From Sphingomonas citricola (GTDB lineage Bacteria; Pseudomonadota; Alphaproteobacteria; Sphingomonadales; Sphingomonadaceae): a DNA stretch of 64,000 nucleotides. Shown one piece after another: positions 1 through 16,018 of the stretch (positions within the stretch are counted from its first letter, which is position 1; the number at the start of each line of letters is the position of its first letter). A program made the position numbers and the translations under genes. The stretch is from positions 620,001 through 684,000 of the forward strand of contig NZ_JAHXZM010000002.1 in NCBI RefSeq assembly GCF_019429535.1, in the 5' to 3' direction. The notes below the pieces were generated by a model that saw nothing but the letters and a program-made list of their open reading frames with translations, ran no database searches and was not told the DNA's origin.

Positions 1-3724
<3,724 letters not shown>

Positions 3725-3739
3725 TTTCTTACCTCGTAG

Positions 3740-3840
3740 CCCTCTGCCCCGCGGGGAGAGGGTTGGGTGAGGGGCAGACCGGAGAGGGCAGGGTAATCCC
3801 GCAGCCCCTCTCCCCGACCCTCTCCCCGGCGGGGAGAGGG
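3740..3840. repeat. Pair of inverted REP-like palindromic repeats between rpoB and rpoC
   Basis: Two copies of a CCCTCTCCCC/GGGGAGAGGG unit face each other: one at 3740-3775 and the inverse at 3804-3840. Each copy is itself palindromic (CCCTCTGCCCC-GCGGGGAGAGGG and CCCTCTCCCCG-CCGGGGAGAGGG), followed by GGGTGAGGGGC-like arms. The elements would form stable RNA hairpins inside the rpoB-rpoC transcript. GGGTGAGGGG-type dispersed intergenic repeats occur in many proteobacterial genomes; family membership is inferred from appearance only. Confidence 0.7.
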
Positions 3841-3851
3841 AGTGGTGACAG

Positions 3852-8030
<4,179 letters not shown>

Positions 8031-8204
8031 GTGGACTGTTGCCTCGTCAGCCGAAGAAAATCACGAAGCGCAAGAACGGCAAAAGGCCGCACGTCTGATC
8101 CCGCAATGGGAGACGGCAGCCTCTGGCGTCCTGTTTTCCGCGTTCCTATCCGTACGAAGCGCTGCGCGACGGCACCCCATTTCCCGGAACTGCGGAAGAG
8201 CTGC

Positions 8205-8233
8205 AATATAGGACAGCGGTACGGGCGCGTCAA
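8205..8233 (-). promoter_or_regulatory. Probable sigma70-type promoter for rpoB-rpoC
   Basis: On the minus strand a TTGACG -35 (8228-8233) and a TATATT -10 (8205-8210) are separated by exactly 17 bases, close to consensus. Transcription would start near 8198, giving a leader of about 170 bases before the rpoB ATG. The rest of the 8031-8357 gap shows no gene. The promoter makes sense because rpoB is separated from rplL here. Confidence 0.7.
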
Positions 8234-8357
8234 TCGGTAGGCCGTCGGCACGGCGCCACGCGGAGCCGTCGCGCGGCGGGCACGCACGGCCGCGGGGGTG
8301 GGGGCAGGCGTGCGGCTAAACGGTTGACCTCGCGCGCGTGTGCGTTAGCGCGGCCGC

Positions 8358-9602
8358 ATGATCGTATCGCGTCGTTGCCGTGCTTCTCGCGCGCGTTTTC
8401 CACTCGCCCTGCTGCTCCTGACCGCGGCGCCGACCGCCTTGGCGCAAAGCTCCGCCCCCGCGGCGACGCCGACGCTGTCGCTGCCGCCGATCACCTTCTC
8501 GCTGCCGTCGGGCACGCCGACGCCCGCGCCGACCAGTGACCCCGTGCCGGCACCCGCGCCCCGGGCGAGCGAGACGCCGCGTGTGGCCCCGACACCCCGC
8601 GCGACGCCTGCCCCCCGGACGGCGTCGAGCCCGCGTGTCACGCCAAGCCGGCAGGTTGCGCCCATCCCGCGCGCGACGCCCGCGCCCACCGCCACCGCCA
8701 CCCCAACGCCGACTCCGACGGCGGCGAGCGCGGTACCATCGCCTGCGGCGTCAGTTGCGCCTGCGGCGACCAGCCCGGCGACGCCGACACCGCTGGCAAG
8801 CCCGACGGCTGCCTCGTCGATGCCAGTCGAGAACGGGGAAGCAGGCCTGAACTGGCTATGGGTGCTCGGTGCGGCGCTGGTCGCTGGCGCAGGCTGGCGG
8901 TGGTGGCGGCGTCGGCAGCGCGAGGCGGCAGCGCCCGTGATCGAGGTCAGCGAAGAGCCGGCACCCGCACCCGATCTCGGGGCTGAGCCGGTCGCCCCCG
9001 AAGTGATTGCGACGCGCGTGGAAAGCCCGGCGCCGCGGATGCTCGCGCGTCGCAGCACAGCGGGGACACCGGCGGTGCCCGGTCCCGCGCAACCGCGTCC
9101 CTGGATCGAGCTCGAGCTGCGCGCGCGGCGCGCCGGGGTCAATCTGGTCACCGCCACCGCGGACGTTGAGATCGTGGTGCGCAATCGCGGCGAGGCAGAG
9201 GCGCGCAACGTCCGCGTCGAGACGCGCCTTGTCAGCGCGCGCGCCGATCAGGACGCCGAACTGGGGCGGATCTTCGCCGAGGCCGGCGGTCGTCCGGCCG
9301 CCGTGCCCTTCACACTCGCCGCGGGAGCGGAGCGCACCATCCGCGCGCTCGTGACGCTGCCGCGCGGCGAGATCAACGTGCTGACCGCGGCCGAGCGCCC
9401 GATGTTCGTGCCGGTGGTGACGCTCAACGCGCGCTACGCGATCGGCGAGGCGGGGGCGGGTGAGGGGCAGACCGCGCAGGCGGTCGCGCTGGGGATCGAG
9501 CGCGCCGGGGCGGCGAAGCTGGCGCCCTTCTGGCTCGATGGCCCCGCGCGCATGTTCGAGAGTGTCGCCGCTCGACCGCACGCGCTCGCCGTGTCGAGCT
9601 GA
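8358..9602 (+). CDS. Proline-rich membrane-anchored protein of unknown function
   Basis: This 414-residue protein starts with a signal peptide (LALLLLTAAPTALAQ, cleavage near residue 30). A low-complexity Ala/Pro/Thr tract follows to about residue 155, then one transmembrane segment (LNWLWVLGAALVAGAGW, about 163-180) with a basic WRRRR stop-transfer. The C-terminal half (about 245-400) is a globular domain resembling a beta-sandwich (IELELRARRAGVNLVTATADVEIVVRN and later strands). The layout suggests an envelope protein with a long periplasmic linker. I do not recognise a characterised family. It is transcribed divergently from rpoBC and lies inside the broken rplL-rpoB interval. No clear ribosome-binding site precedes the ATG, so the start is uncertain. 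Confidence 0.75.
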   Translation: MIVSRRCRASRARFPLALLLLTAAPTALAQSSAPAATPTLSLPPITFSLPSGTPTPAPTSDPVPAPAPRASETPRVAPTPRATPAPRTASSPRVTPSRQVAPIPRATPAPTATATPTPTPTAASAVPSPAASVAPAATSPATPTPLASPTAASSMPVENGEAGLNWLWVLGAALVAGAGWRWWRRRQREAAAPVIEVSEEPAPAPDLGAEPVAPEVIATRVESPAPRMLARRSTAGTPAVPGPAQPRPWIELELRARRAGVNLVTATADVEIVVRNRGEAEARNVRVETRLVSARADQDAELGRIFAEAGGRPAAVPFTLAAGAERTIRALVTLPRGEINVLTAAERPMFVPVVTLNARYAIGEAGAGEGQTAQAVALGIERAGAAKLAPFWLDGPARMFESVAARPHALAVSS

Positions 9603-9682
9603 AGCACGGCCGCTTTCGGGAAGAAGGATCGCGCGGACGACCGCGTCCCCGCGTCATAAACTCGCGTCGTCTCGTGCGACGA

Positions 9683-9802
9683 TCAGAAGAGCGCGCGCAC
9701 CGCCTCGATAATGATCGCCCACAACACCAGCGACGTGACCGCCATTGCGATCATCGACCAGGCGCGACGCGCTTCGGTGACGTTCGCAGCAGTGATGGAC
9801 AT
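9683..9802 (-). CDS. 39-residue single-span membrane protein
   Basis: This short frame was found by reading the strand directly. It begins MSITAANVTEARRAWSMIAM, has one hydrophobic helix (about residues 17-33) and ends in EAVRALF. A good Shine-Dalgarno (AGGAGAGG) lies 5 bases before the ATG, which supports real translation. It is oriented like rplJL and rpoBC and lies between them. The function is unknown; it resembles other tiny inner-membrane proteins of alphaproteobacteria. Confidence 0.6.
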   Translation of the reverse strand: MSITAANVTEARRAWSMIAMAVTSLVLWAIIIEAVRALF

Positions 9803-9958
9803 GTCGACCTCTCCTATCTTCTTGTCGCGCTAATATATGTCGTGGCAAATGAACAGTGGCAAGCTTCGATGACGCCGATCGTCGCATTCACTGGGGCGCG
9901 GGTCGATTACCCCTTCGGGTGACATCGTGCGGCGAGACTTGCGTGCATCGCGCGCAAC

Positions 9959-9994
9959 GAAAAGGGCGGCCCCGCCGAAGCGGAGCCGCCCTGT
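9959..9994 (-). terminator. Rho-independent terminator after rplL
   Basis: On the minus strand the sequence AGGGCGGC (9992-9985) pairs with GCCGCCCT (9970-9963), with an inner TCCGC-TTCG-GCGGG hairpin, and is followed by TTTTC. It lies about 110 bases after the rplL stop and would end the rplJL transcript before the 39-residue protein gene. Confidence 0.8.
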
Positions 9995-10102
9995 TTCCTT
10001 GGCTCTGATCGTCGCGGGAACACATCCCATGACGTCGTGCGCGGGCGTCGCCCGCGCCAGCCGGCCTCGCGGATGCGGGTTCAGGCCCGCATCCGCTGCG
10101 GC

Positions 10103-10480
10103 TTACTTGAGCTCGACGGTCGCGCCAGCTTCTTCCAGCTGCTTCTTGACCTTCTCGGCCTCGTCCTTCGACACGCCTTCCTTAACGGGCTTCGGCGCAC
10201 CCTCGACGAGCGCCTTCGCCTCGGTCAGGCCAAGACCGGTGATCGCGCGGACTTCCTTGATGACGTTGATCTTCTTGCCACCGTCGCCGGTCAGGATCAC
10301 GTCGAACTCGGTCTTCTCTTCAGCGGCCGGCGCACCAGCGCCACCGCCGGCTGCCGGCGCTGCTGCAACCGCTGCTGCGGCCGAGACGCCCCACTTCTCT
10401 TCGAGCATCTTCGAGAGCTCAGCGGCCTCGAGGACGGTCAGTTCGCTCAGCTGGTCAACCAGCGCGTTCAGGTCTGCCAT
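10103..10480 (-). CDS. rplL: 50S ribosomal protein L7/L12
   Basis: This is the L7/L12 stalk protein that recruits translation factors to the ribosome. It has 125 residues: an N-terminal dimerisation helix pair ([20 protein letters not shown]), an Ala/Gly-rich hinge (about 34-52) and the conserved C-terminal domain ([20 protein letters not shown], then [20 protein letters not shown]). It lies 66 bp downstream of rplJ and is certainly co-transcribed with it. A strong terminator follows. Confidence 0.98.
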   Translation of the reverse strand: MADLNALVDQLSELTVLEAAELSKMLEEKWGVSAAAAVAAAPAAGGGAGAPAAEEKTEFDVILTGDGGKKINVIKEVRAITGLGLTEAKALVEGAPKPVKEGVSKDEAEKVKKQLEEAGATVELK

Positions 10481-10546
10481 GTTACTTTTCCCATTTGCGG
10501 GGACCCAGGGTCCCGTTCGTCAACAAAATGAACTCGCCCGAAGAAC

Positions 10547-11062
10547 TCAGGCGGCTTCCTTCTCGGCATAGGCCGACAGGACGCGCGCGATCTGAGCCGC
10601 GGGTGCCTGCGCGATCGTCGCCAGCTTCGTGGCAGGTGCCACGACGAGGCCGATGATCTTGGCGCGCAGCTCGTCGAGCGAGGGCAGCGTCGCCAGTGCC
10701 TGTACGCCAGCCAGGTCGAGCGCGGTTGCGCCCATCGCGCCGCCGATGATCTCGAACTTGTCGGTCGTCTTTGCGAAATCGACCGCGACCTTCGCCGCCG
10801 CGACCGGATCGACCGAGGTTGCGAGGCCGACCGGGCCGGTCAGCATGTCGCCGATCGAGCCATAGTCGGTGCCGTCGAGCGCGATCCTGGCAAGCTTGTT
10901 CTTCGAGACCTTGTATACCGCGCCGGCATCCCGCATCCGGTTGCGCAAGTCGGTCGACTGCGCGACCGTCATGCCGAGGTTGCGGGTGACAACCACCACG
11001 CCGACCTCGGAGAAGGTGCTGTTCAGCTCGGCAACGGCTGCGCTTTTCTGCGCACGATCCAT
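10547..11062 (-). CDS. rplJ: 50S ribosomal protein L10
   Basis: This is the stalk-base protein that anchors L7/L12 dimers. The chosen start MDRAQKSAAVAELN at 11062 gives 171 residues, the usual length, and has a GGAG ribosome-binding site a few bases upstream. An in-frame ATG at 11080 would add six non-conserved residues and place the GGAG inside the coding region. The VVVVTRNLGMTVAQ, YKVSKNKLA and GPVGLA segments are typical. L10 normally autoregulates through its mRNA leader; the hairpin at 11166-11187 may be part of such a leader. Confidence 0.97.
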   Translation of the reverse strand: MDRAQKSAAVAELNSTFSEVGVVVVTRNLGMTVAQSTDLRNRMRDAGAVYKVSKNKLARIALDGTDYGSIGDMLTGPVGLATSVDPVAAAKVAVDFAKTTDKFEIIGGAMGATALDLAGVQALATLPSLDELRAKIIGLVVAPATKLATIAQAPAAQIARVLSAYAEKEAA

Positions 11063-11491
11063 GCCATTCTCCACGTTCATGAGCGTGTCGCCGAAACGGC
11101 ACGCCCGGTTGCTTGTCCCACCCTTGCCGAACGGCAGAGGCGGTGTGTCCGACGATGGGGAAGGGGATGCCCGCTGGGAGCGGCATCGCGGGCGGCGCAT
11201 AAGCCGATCCGGATGCGTTCAAATCCTGTTTCCCCGTCTCGGCGGGAAATTAAGCCGCGGCAGATCCGCAGCACCCACTGTCTTGGACGGATGAGCCGGA
11301 CGGAGCGAGCCCCGACCGGTTCGAGCGCGCCTTTAGCAGAAATCACCCGGTAAACAAGAGGCCTGCGACGTGTCGCACAACTGCAACGCGCACGTCACCG
11401 ATCCATCATCGAACTGCCACCGCCGTGTCGCGCGACGCCGCCAAAGCGGTGGGGTGGCGCCGTGGGAGTGGCGCGATCCGGGGGACATCAC
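11063..11491 (-). promoter_or_regulatory. Divergent upstream region of rplJL and the PhoX-like gene, with a leader hairpin
   Basis: No gene is supported in this 429-bp stretch. Its clearest structure is a stem at 11166-11187: GATGCC (11166-11171) pairs with GGCATC (11182-11187), extended by GCT/AGC with one bulged base and a GGG loop. It lies about 105 bases before the rplJ ATG, where L10 leader structures are found. I could not identify a convincing kink-turn or promoter by eye, so the L10-leader role is only a suggestion. Confidence 0.35.
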
Positions 11492-14020
11492 ATGACCGAG
11501 CTCAGCCTCACCACCATTGGTTACCACGATGGTGACATCGACACCAACGCCAGCCGCAACCTGCACCTGAACGAGATCGTCCATCAGCGCTACTCGCGAC
11601 GCCAGACGCTGCTCGGCGGGCTGTCGGCGATGACTACCGCGGCGTTCGGCTCGGTGCTGCTGTCGGCGTGCGGCAGTGACGAACTCGACGATCCGGGCGT
11701 GGTGGTGAGCGCGGGCGGATCGATCACGACGTCGGCGGGCAAGACGGTGACGTTGAACGGCACCGCGGGCAACAATGCGACCGCGTCGGGCTTCACGCAG
11801 GTCAGCGGTCCGGCGGTGACACTGAGCACCGCGGGCGGAGTGACGACCTTCGTCGCGCCCGCGGTCGCGGCGGCAACCACGCTGGTGTTCCGCTTCTCGG
11901 CCACCGGCAAAAACGGCCAGACGAGCAGCAGCGACACGACCGTCACGGTCAATCCGGCGTCGCTCGGCTTCACCGCGGTGTCGAAGAACCTGAACGACGT
12001 GGTGACGGTGCCCGAGGGCTATTCGGTCGCGGTGCTCTACCGCCTGGGTGATCCGATCGCATCGGGTGTCGGTGTGTTCGCGAATGACGGACAGGACACC
12101 AATTTCGCGCAGCGCGCGGGCGACCATCACGACGGGATGAGCTTCTTCGGGCTGGGCGCGACCGCCAGCGCGCCCGATGCCGCGAACAACACACGCGGCA
12201 TGCTGGTGCTCAATCACGAGAACATCACGCAGGCCTATCTCCACCCCGCCGGCCCGACGACGGTTGGCGGCCGCCGCCCGGAGGTGGAGGCGATCAAGGA
12301 GATCGAGGCGCATGGCGTCTCCGCGATCGAGATCACGCGCGCGAGCAGTGGAGCGTGGAGCTACGTCCAGGCCTCGGCGCTCAATCGCCGGATCACCCCC
12401 AACACGCCGACTGTGTTCAGCGGCCCGGTACGCGGTAATGCGCAACTCCGCACGCTCTACTCGAACGACGCGACCGCGGGGCGCGGCACGATCAACAATT
12501 GCGCCAACGGCCAGATGCCGTGGAACACCTATCTGACCAACGAGGAGAATTGGGCGGGGTACTTCCGCCGCACCGCCGGCGACGCCGCGGTGCGCACCGC
12601 GGCGGGGCTGGCTAAGCAGAACGTCTCGCTCGCGCGCTACGGCGTGCGCGAAGGGGCGACGGGCAATTACGGCTGGTCGACCGTGCAGCCCGCGACCGCG
12701 GGCGATACGCGCTTCGCCAAGTGGAACGCGACCGCGACCGCCGGCCTCGCCGCCGACGGTACCGCCGATTTCCGCAACGAGCCGTTCCAATATGGCTGGG
12801 TGGTCGAGATCGATCCGTTCAATCCCGCCGCGCCCCCGCGCAAGCGTACCGCGCTCGGCCGCATGAACCACGAGGGCTGCTGGCCCGGCCGCACGATCGC
12901 GGGTACGCGCCCGGCGTTCTACATGGGCGACGACGCGCAGAACGAATATATCTACAAGTTCGTGTCGAACACCGCCTGGTCGGACGCCGACGCGAGCAGT
13001 GCCGACCGGCTGGCGATCGGTGACAAATACCTCGACGCGGGCACGCTCTACGTCGCGAAATTCAACGCTGACGGCTCGGGGCAGTGGTTGCCGCTCGTGT
13101 TCGGGCAGAACGGGCTGACCGCGTCGAACACCACTTATCCTTTCGCGGATCAGGCCGACGTGCTGATCAACACGCGCCTCGCCGCCGACGTGCTGGGCGC
13201 GACCAAGATGGACCGGCCCGAATGGACCGCGGTCAATCCGGTCAACGGCGAGATGTATTGCACGCTGACCAACAATTCATCGCGCACCCCTGCCACCACC
13301 GACGCACCCAATCCGCGCGCCTACACCGATCCCAAGCTGCCGCAGGGCGACGTCGTCAACGCCGATCCGCCCACCTCGAGCCAAGCAACGCGCGGCAACG
13401 CCAACGGCCATGTCATCCGGCTGCGTGAAACCGGCGACACGACCGAGGCGACCGCGTTCACGTGGGACATCTACGCCTTCGGTGCGGGGGCCGACCTCGA
13501 TCGCACCAACATCAACCTGTCGGGGCTCGACGCGTCGAACGACTTCTCGTCGCCCGACGGGCTCTGGTTCGGGCGCAACACCAATGTGACCGGTCAGGTC
13601 GCGCCGGTGCTGTGGATCGAGACCGACGACGGCGCCTATACCGATGTCACCAATTGCATGCTGCTCGCCGCACTGCCGGGACGAGTCGGTGACGGCGGCA
13701 CGCGTACCGTCAACAATACGCTGACAACCGCGGCGGGGGTGACGACCACTAGCACGACGACGACGCGCGTCGGTGCGGCGCCGGGCGCGAACCTCAAGCG
13801 CTTCCTGGTCGGGCCCAAGGAGTGCGAGATCACCGGCATCACCTCGACCCCCGATGGCCGCTCGTTGTTCGTCAACATCCAGCACCCAGGTGAGAACGGC
13901 AGCGCCAGCAACATCACGTCGAGCTGGCCCGCGTCGCAGAGCGGGCAGGGGGGCACCAGCCGCCCGCGTTCGGCGACGATCGTCATCACCAAGAACGACG
14001 GCGGCATCGTGGGTATCTGA
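11492..14020 (+). CDS. PhoX-family (DUF839) phosphatase, Tat-exported lipoprotein
   Basis: This 842-residue protein belongs to the PhoX family of metal-dependent phosphatases, which release phosphate from organic esters outside the cytoplasm. A long N-region is followed by the twin-arginine motif SRRQTLLGG (35-43) and a lipobox LLSAC (Cys60), so it should be exported by Tat and lipidated. Residues about 65-150 form an immunoglobulin-like or cadherin-like domain that is not part of the minimal family. The PhoX body follows, with GDHHDGMSFFGL, MLVLNHENIT, YLTNEENWAGYF and GRMNHEGCWPG. The start at 11492 has a GGGGGA ribosome-binding site; the ATG 30 bases upstream does not. The true substrate is unproven. 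Confidence 0.88.
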   Translation: MTELSLTTIGYHDGDIDTNASRNLHLNEIVHQRYSRRQTLLGGLSAMTTAAFGSVLLSACGSDELDDPGVVVSAGGSITTSAGKTVTLNGTAGNNATASGFTQVSGPAVTLSTAGGVTTFVAPAVAAATTLVFRFSATGKNGQTSSSDTTVTVNPASLGFTAVSKNLNDVVTVPEGYSVAVLYRLGDPIASGVGVFANDGQDTNFAQRAGDHHDGMSFFGLGATASAPDAANNTRGMLVLNHENITQAYLHPAGPTTVGGRRPEVEAIKEIEAHGVSAIEITRASSGAWSYVQASALNRRITPNTPTVFSGPVRGNAQLRTLYSNDATAGRGTINNCANGQMPWNTYLTNEENWAGYFRRTAGDAAVRTAAGLAKQNVSLARYGVREGATGNYGWSTVQPATAGDTRFAKWNATATAGLAADGTADFRNEPFQYGWVVEIDPFNPAAPPRKRTALGRMNHEGCWPGRTIAGTRPAFYMGDDAQNEYIYKFVSNTAWSDADASSADRLAIGDKYLDAGTLYVAKFNADGSGQWLPLVFGQNGLTASNTTYPFADQADVLINTRLAADVLGATKMDRPEWTAVNPVNGEMYCTLTNNSSRTPATTDAPNPRAYTDPKLPQGDVVNADPPTSSQATRGNANGHVIRLRETGDTTEATAFTWDIYAFGAGADLDRTNINLSGLDASNDFSSPDGLWFGRNTNVTGQVAPVLWIETDDGAYTDVTNCMLLAALPGRVGDGGTRTVNNTLTTAAGVTTTSTTTTRVGAAPGANLKRFLVGPKECEITGITSTPDGRSLFVNIQHPGENGSASNITSSWPASQSGQGGTSRPRSATIVITKNDGGIVGI

Positions 14021-14029
14021 CGCGTGATA

Positions 14030-14056
14030 GGGAGGGCGTCTTCGCGACGTCCTCCC
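14030..14056 (+). terminator. Hairpin terminator after the PhoX-like gene
   Basis: GGGAGGGCGTC (14030-14040) pairs with GACGTCCTCCC (14046-14056), with one wobble pair and a 5-base loop, 9 bases after the stop. The following GCCCCGATTTG has only a weak T run, so termination may be partial. Confidence 0.55.
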
Positions 14057-14198
14057 GCCCCGATTTGTGGCGATTTCTTGACGCAAACGGCCAGGTCGGT
14101 CGTGGTCTGGACTCGACGGCGCGAGAAGCGTACAACCTCAGGACGGACCGGGAGACCCCGGACAGGTGGCCCCGGCTCCGTTTTGGAGAGGACGCCAC

Positions 14199-14333
14199 AT
14201 GACCACGATCAAGCAAGTCGGACACACCGGGGGCATCGCCGCCGCCGCGATTGGCCTGTCCGCCGCCGCCATCATCTTCGCGCAGGCAACCGCGAGCGCG
14301 ATGGTGTTCCTGGGCGAATTACTGATCCGATGA
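14199..14333 (+). CDS. 44-residue membrane protein
   Basis: This small frame starts MTTIKQVGHTGGIAAAAIGL and has one long Ala-rich hydrophobic helix (about 12-40) ending in GELLIR. A strong GGAGAGG ribosome-binding site lies 8 bases before the ATG. It sits between the PhoX-like gene and the convergent TonB-like gene. The function is unknown; the good start signals make it likely to be expressed. Confidence 0.6.
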   Translation: MTTIKQVGHTGGIAAAAIGLSAAAIIFAQATASAMVFLGELLIR

Positions 14334-14363
14334 AGCGTCGGCGCCTGCTCGGCGCCGGTGTCG

Positions 14364-15071
14364 TCATTCGATCCACCAGCGCTGACGCCAGCCGCGCCGC
14401 TCGCTGATTGCTCGGCCGCTCGCGTCGCGCGCTGGTTCGTAGCGGAAACGTGCCGCGATCAGTCGGCAGGTTATAGCATCGAGGTTCTCATTCCCGCTCG
14501 ATTGCACGTTTCTGCAGTCGGCGACGCCGCCGTCGGGTTCGACGACGAAGCTGACCGTCACGCTACCCTCGATCCCGGCGCGTCGCTCGGCTTTGGGATA
14601 GTCGCGCGGGCCGATCGCACCGGAGGCGAGCCGGGCGCGCGTGCCGCCGCCCGATCCGCTGCCGTCGCCCGCACCCCCGCTGCCCGGCCCCGTTCCGGCC
14701 AATCCGGCTCCCGTTTTCGCGCCGAGGGTTGCACTCCCGCCGACTGCGGCGCTTCCTTCGCCGGGAACGAGCGGCGCGGTGATCGTCGGCAGCGGTGGCA
14801 CGACGATCGGATGGGGGGCGACCACGGCACTGCGTGACGCCGCGACTCCCGCCAGCCCGGCGTCACCGGTTTTGCGGGATGCGCGTTCCCAATCTGGCTT
14901 TGGCGGCGGTGGTACCGGCGGGGGAGTGACGACGTCGAATGCAACGAGCGATCGCTCGGCGGTCGGCGTTACCTGCGGCGCGCGCGCGTGCAGGACGAGC
15001 AGCAGTATCGCCGCGTGAAGCGCGACCACCCCGCCGGCACTGATTACCCGTTCACGCCTGTTCGTGGCCAT
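14364..15071 (-). CDS. TonB-like energy transducer
   Basis: This 235-residue protein has the TonB architecture: a short cytoplasmic N-terminus (MATNRRERV), one membrane anchor (VVALHAAILLLVLHA, about 13-30), a Pro-rich periplasmic stretch (PPPVPPPPKP), a Gly-rich linker and a C-terminal TonB domain (about 155-235: DYPKAERRAGIEGSVTVSFVV, then AARFRYEPA). Such proteins pass proton-motive force to TonB-dependent receptors, of which sphingomonads have many. An upstream in-frame ATG at 15116 would add 15 residues, and neither start has a clear ribosome-binding site. It is monocistronic here, with no exbB/exbD nearby, so it probably uses a shared ExbBD motor. Confidence 0.85.
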   Translation of the reverse strand: MATNRRERVISAGGVVALHAAILLLVLHARAPQVTPTAERSLVAFDVVTPPPVPPPPKPDWERASRKTGDAGLAGVAASRSAVVAPHPIVVPPLPTITAPLVPGEGSAAVGGSATLGAKTGAGLAGTGPGSGGAGDGSGSGGGTRARLASGAIGPRDYPKAERRAGIEGSVTVSFVVEPDGGVADCRNVQSSGNENLDAITCRLIAARFRYEPARDASGRAISERRGWRQRWWIE

Positions 15072-15160
15072 CAGCGACCATAACCCAGCCCGATCCCGGA
15101 ACGTAGCCGGTCGCATGCCGTTGCCCTCGCGTCTTCACTTGTTCCTTGCCGAGGTACCCC

Positions 15161-16015
15161 ATGCCGCTTCCCGCCGATCCCGTCTGGCTCGTCACCGGTT
15201 GTTCGACCGGGTTCGGTCGCGCGCTGGCCGAACGCGTGCTGGCGCGTGGCTGGCGCGTCGTGGCCACCGCGCGCGGCGAGGACCGTGTCGCCGACCTGAT
15301 CGCGCGCGCGCCCGACCGCGCGCTCGCGGTCGACCTCGACGTCACTGATCCAGCGCAAGTGCGGGCGGCCGTCGCCGCCGCGACCGAACGGTTCGGGCGC
15401 GTCGACGTGCTCGTCAACAATGCGGGCTACGGTTACCAATCGAGCGTCGAGGAGGGCGACGAGGCGGAGATCCGCGCGCAATTCGACGCCAACGTCTTCG
15501 GCCTGTTCGCGATGACGCGCGCGGTCCTCCCCGGCATGCGCGAGCGGCGCGGCGGCGCGATCGTCAACGTGACGTCGGTCGCGGGGCTCGTCGGCTTTCC
15601 GGCGTCGGGCTATTACGCGGCGTCGAAACACGCGGTGGAGGGCTTTTCCGACGCGCTCGCCGCCGAGGTCGCACCGCTCGGCATCTCGGTCACCTGCATC
15701 GAGCCGGGACCGTTCCGCACCGACTGGGCGGGGCGGTCGCTCAAGCAGACCGAGAGCCGGATCGCGGATTACGCCGACACCGCCGCTGCGCGAATGGCGC
15801 AAACAAGCGGCTATTCGGGGCAGCAGCCCGGCGACCCGGTCCGCGCGGCCGACGCGATGATCGACGCGGTCGCGCGCGACCATCCGCCGCGCCACTTCGT
15901 GCTGGGCAAGTTCGGGATCGACGCGGTCACTGATCGGCTACGCGCGCGTTTGGACGAGATCGAGGCGCAGCGCGACGCGAGCCTCGCCACCGACTTTCCC
16001 GACGGCGCGGGCTGA
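15161..16015 (+). CDS. Short-chain dehydrogenase/reductase
   Basis: This is a 284-residue classical SDR, an NAD(P)-dependent oxidoreductase with a Rossmann fold. The cofactor motif TGCSTGFG is near residues 13-20, the NNAG motif near 83-86, the catalytic Ser in NVTSVAG, and the YxxxK motif in YYAASKH. The start MPLPADPVW was chosen because GAGG lies 7 bases upstream; the ATG 15 bases earlier lacks one. The substrate cannot be inferred from sequence. It converges with the hydroxy-acid dehydrogenase gene, with stop codons 3 bp apart. Confidence 0.9.
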   Translation: MPLPADPVWLVTGCSTGFGRALAERVLARGWRVVATARGEDRVADLIARAPDRALAVDLDVTDPAQVRAAVAAATERFGRVDVLVNNAGYGYQSSVEEGDEAEIRAQFDANVFGLFAMTRAVLPGMRERRGGAIVNVTSVAGLVGFPASGYYAASKHAVEGFSDALAAEVAPLGISVTCIEPGPFRTDWAGRSLKQTESRIADYADTAAARMAQTSGYSGQQPGDPVRAADAMIDAVARDHPPRHFVLGKFGIDAVTDRLRARLDEIEAQRDASLATDFPDGAG

Positions 16016-16018
16016 GGC

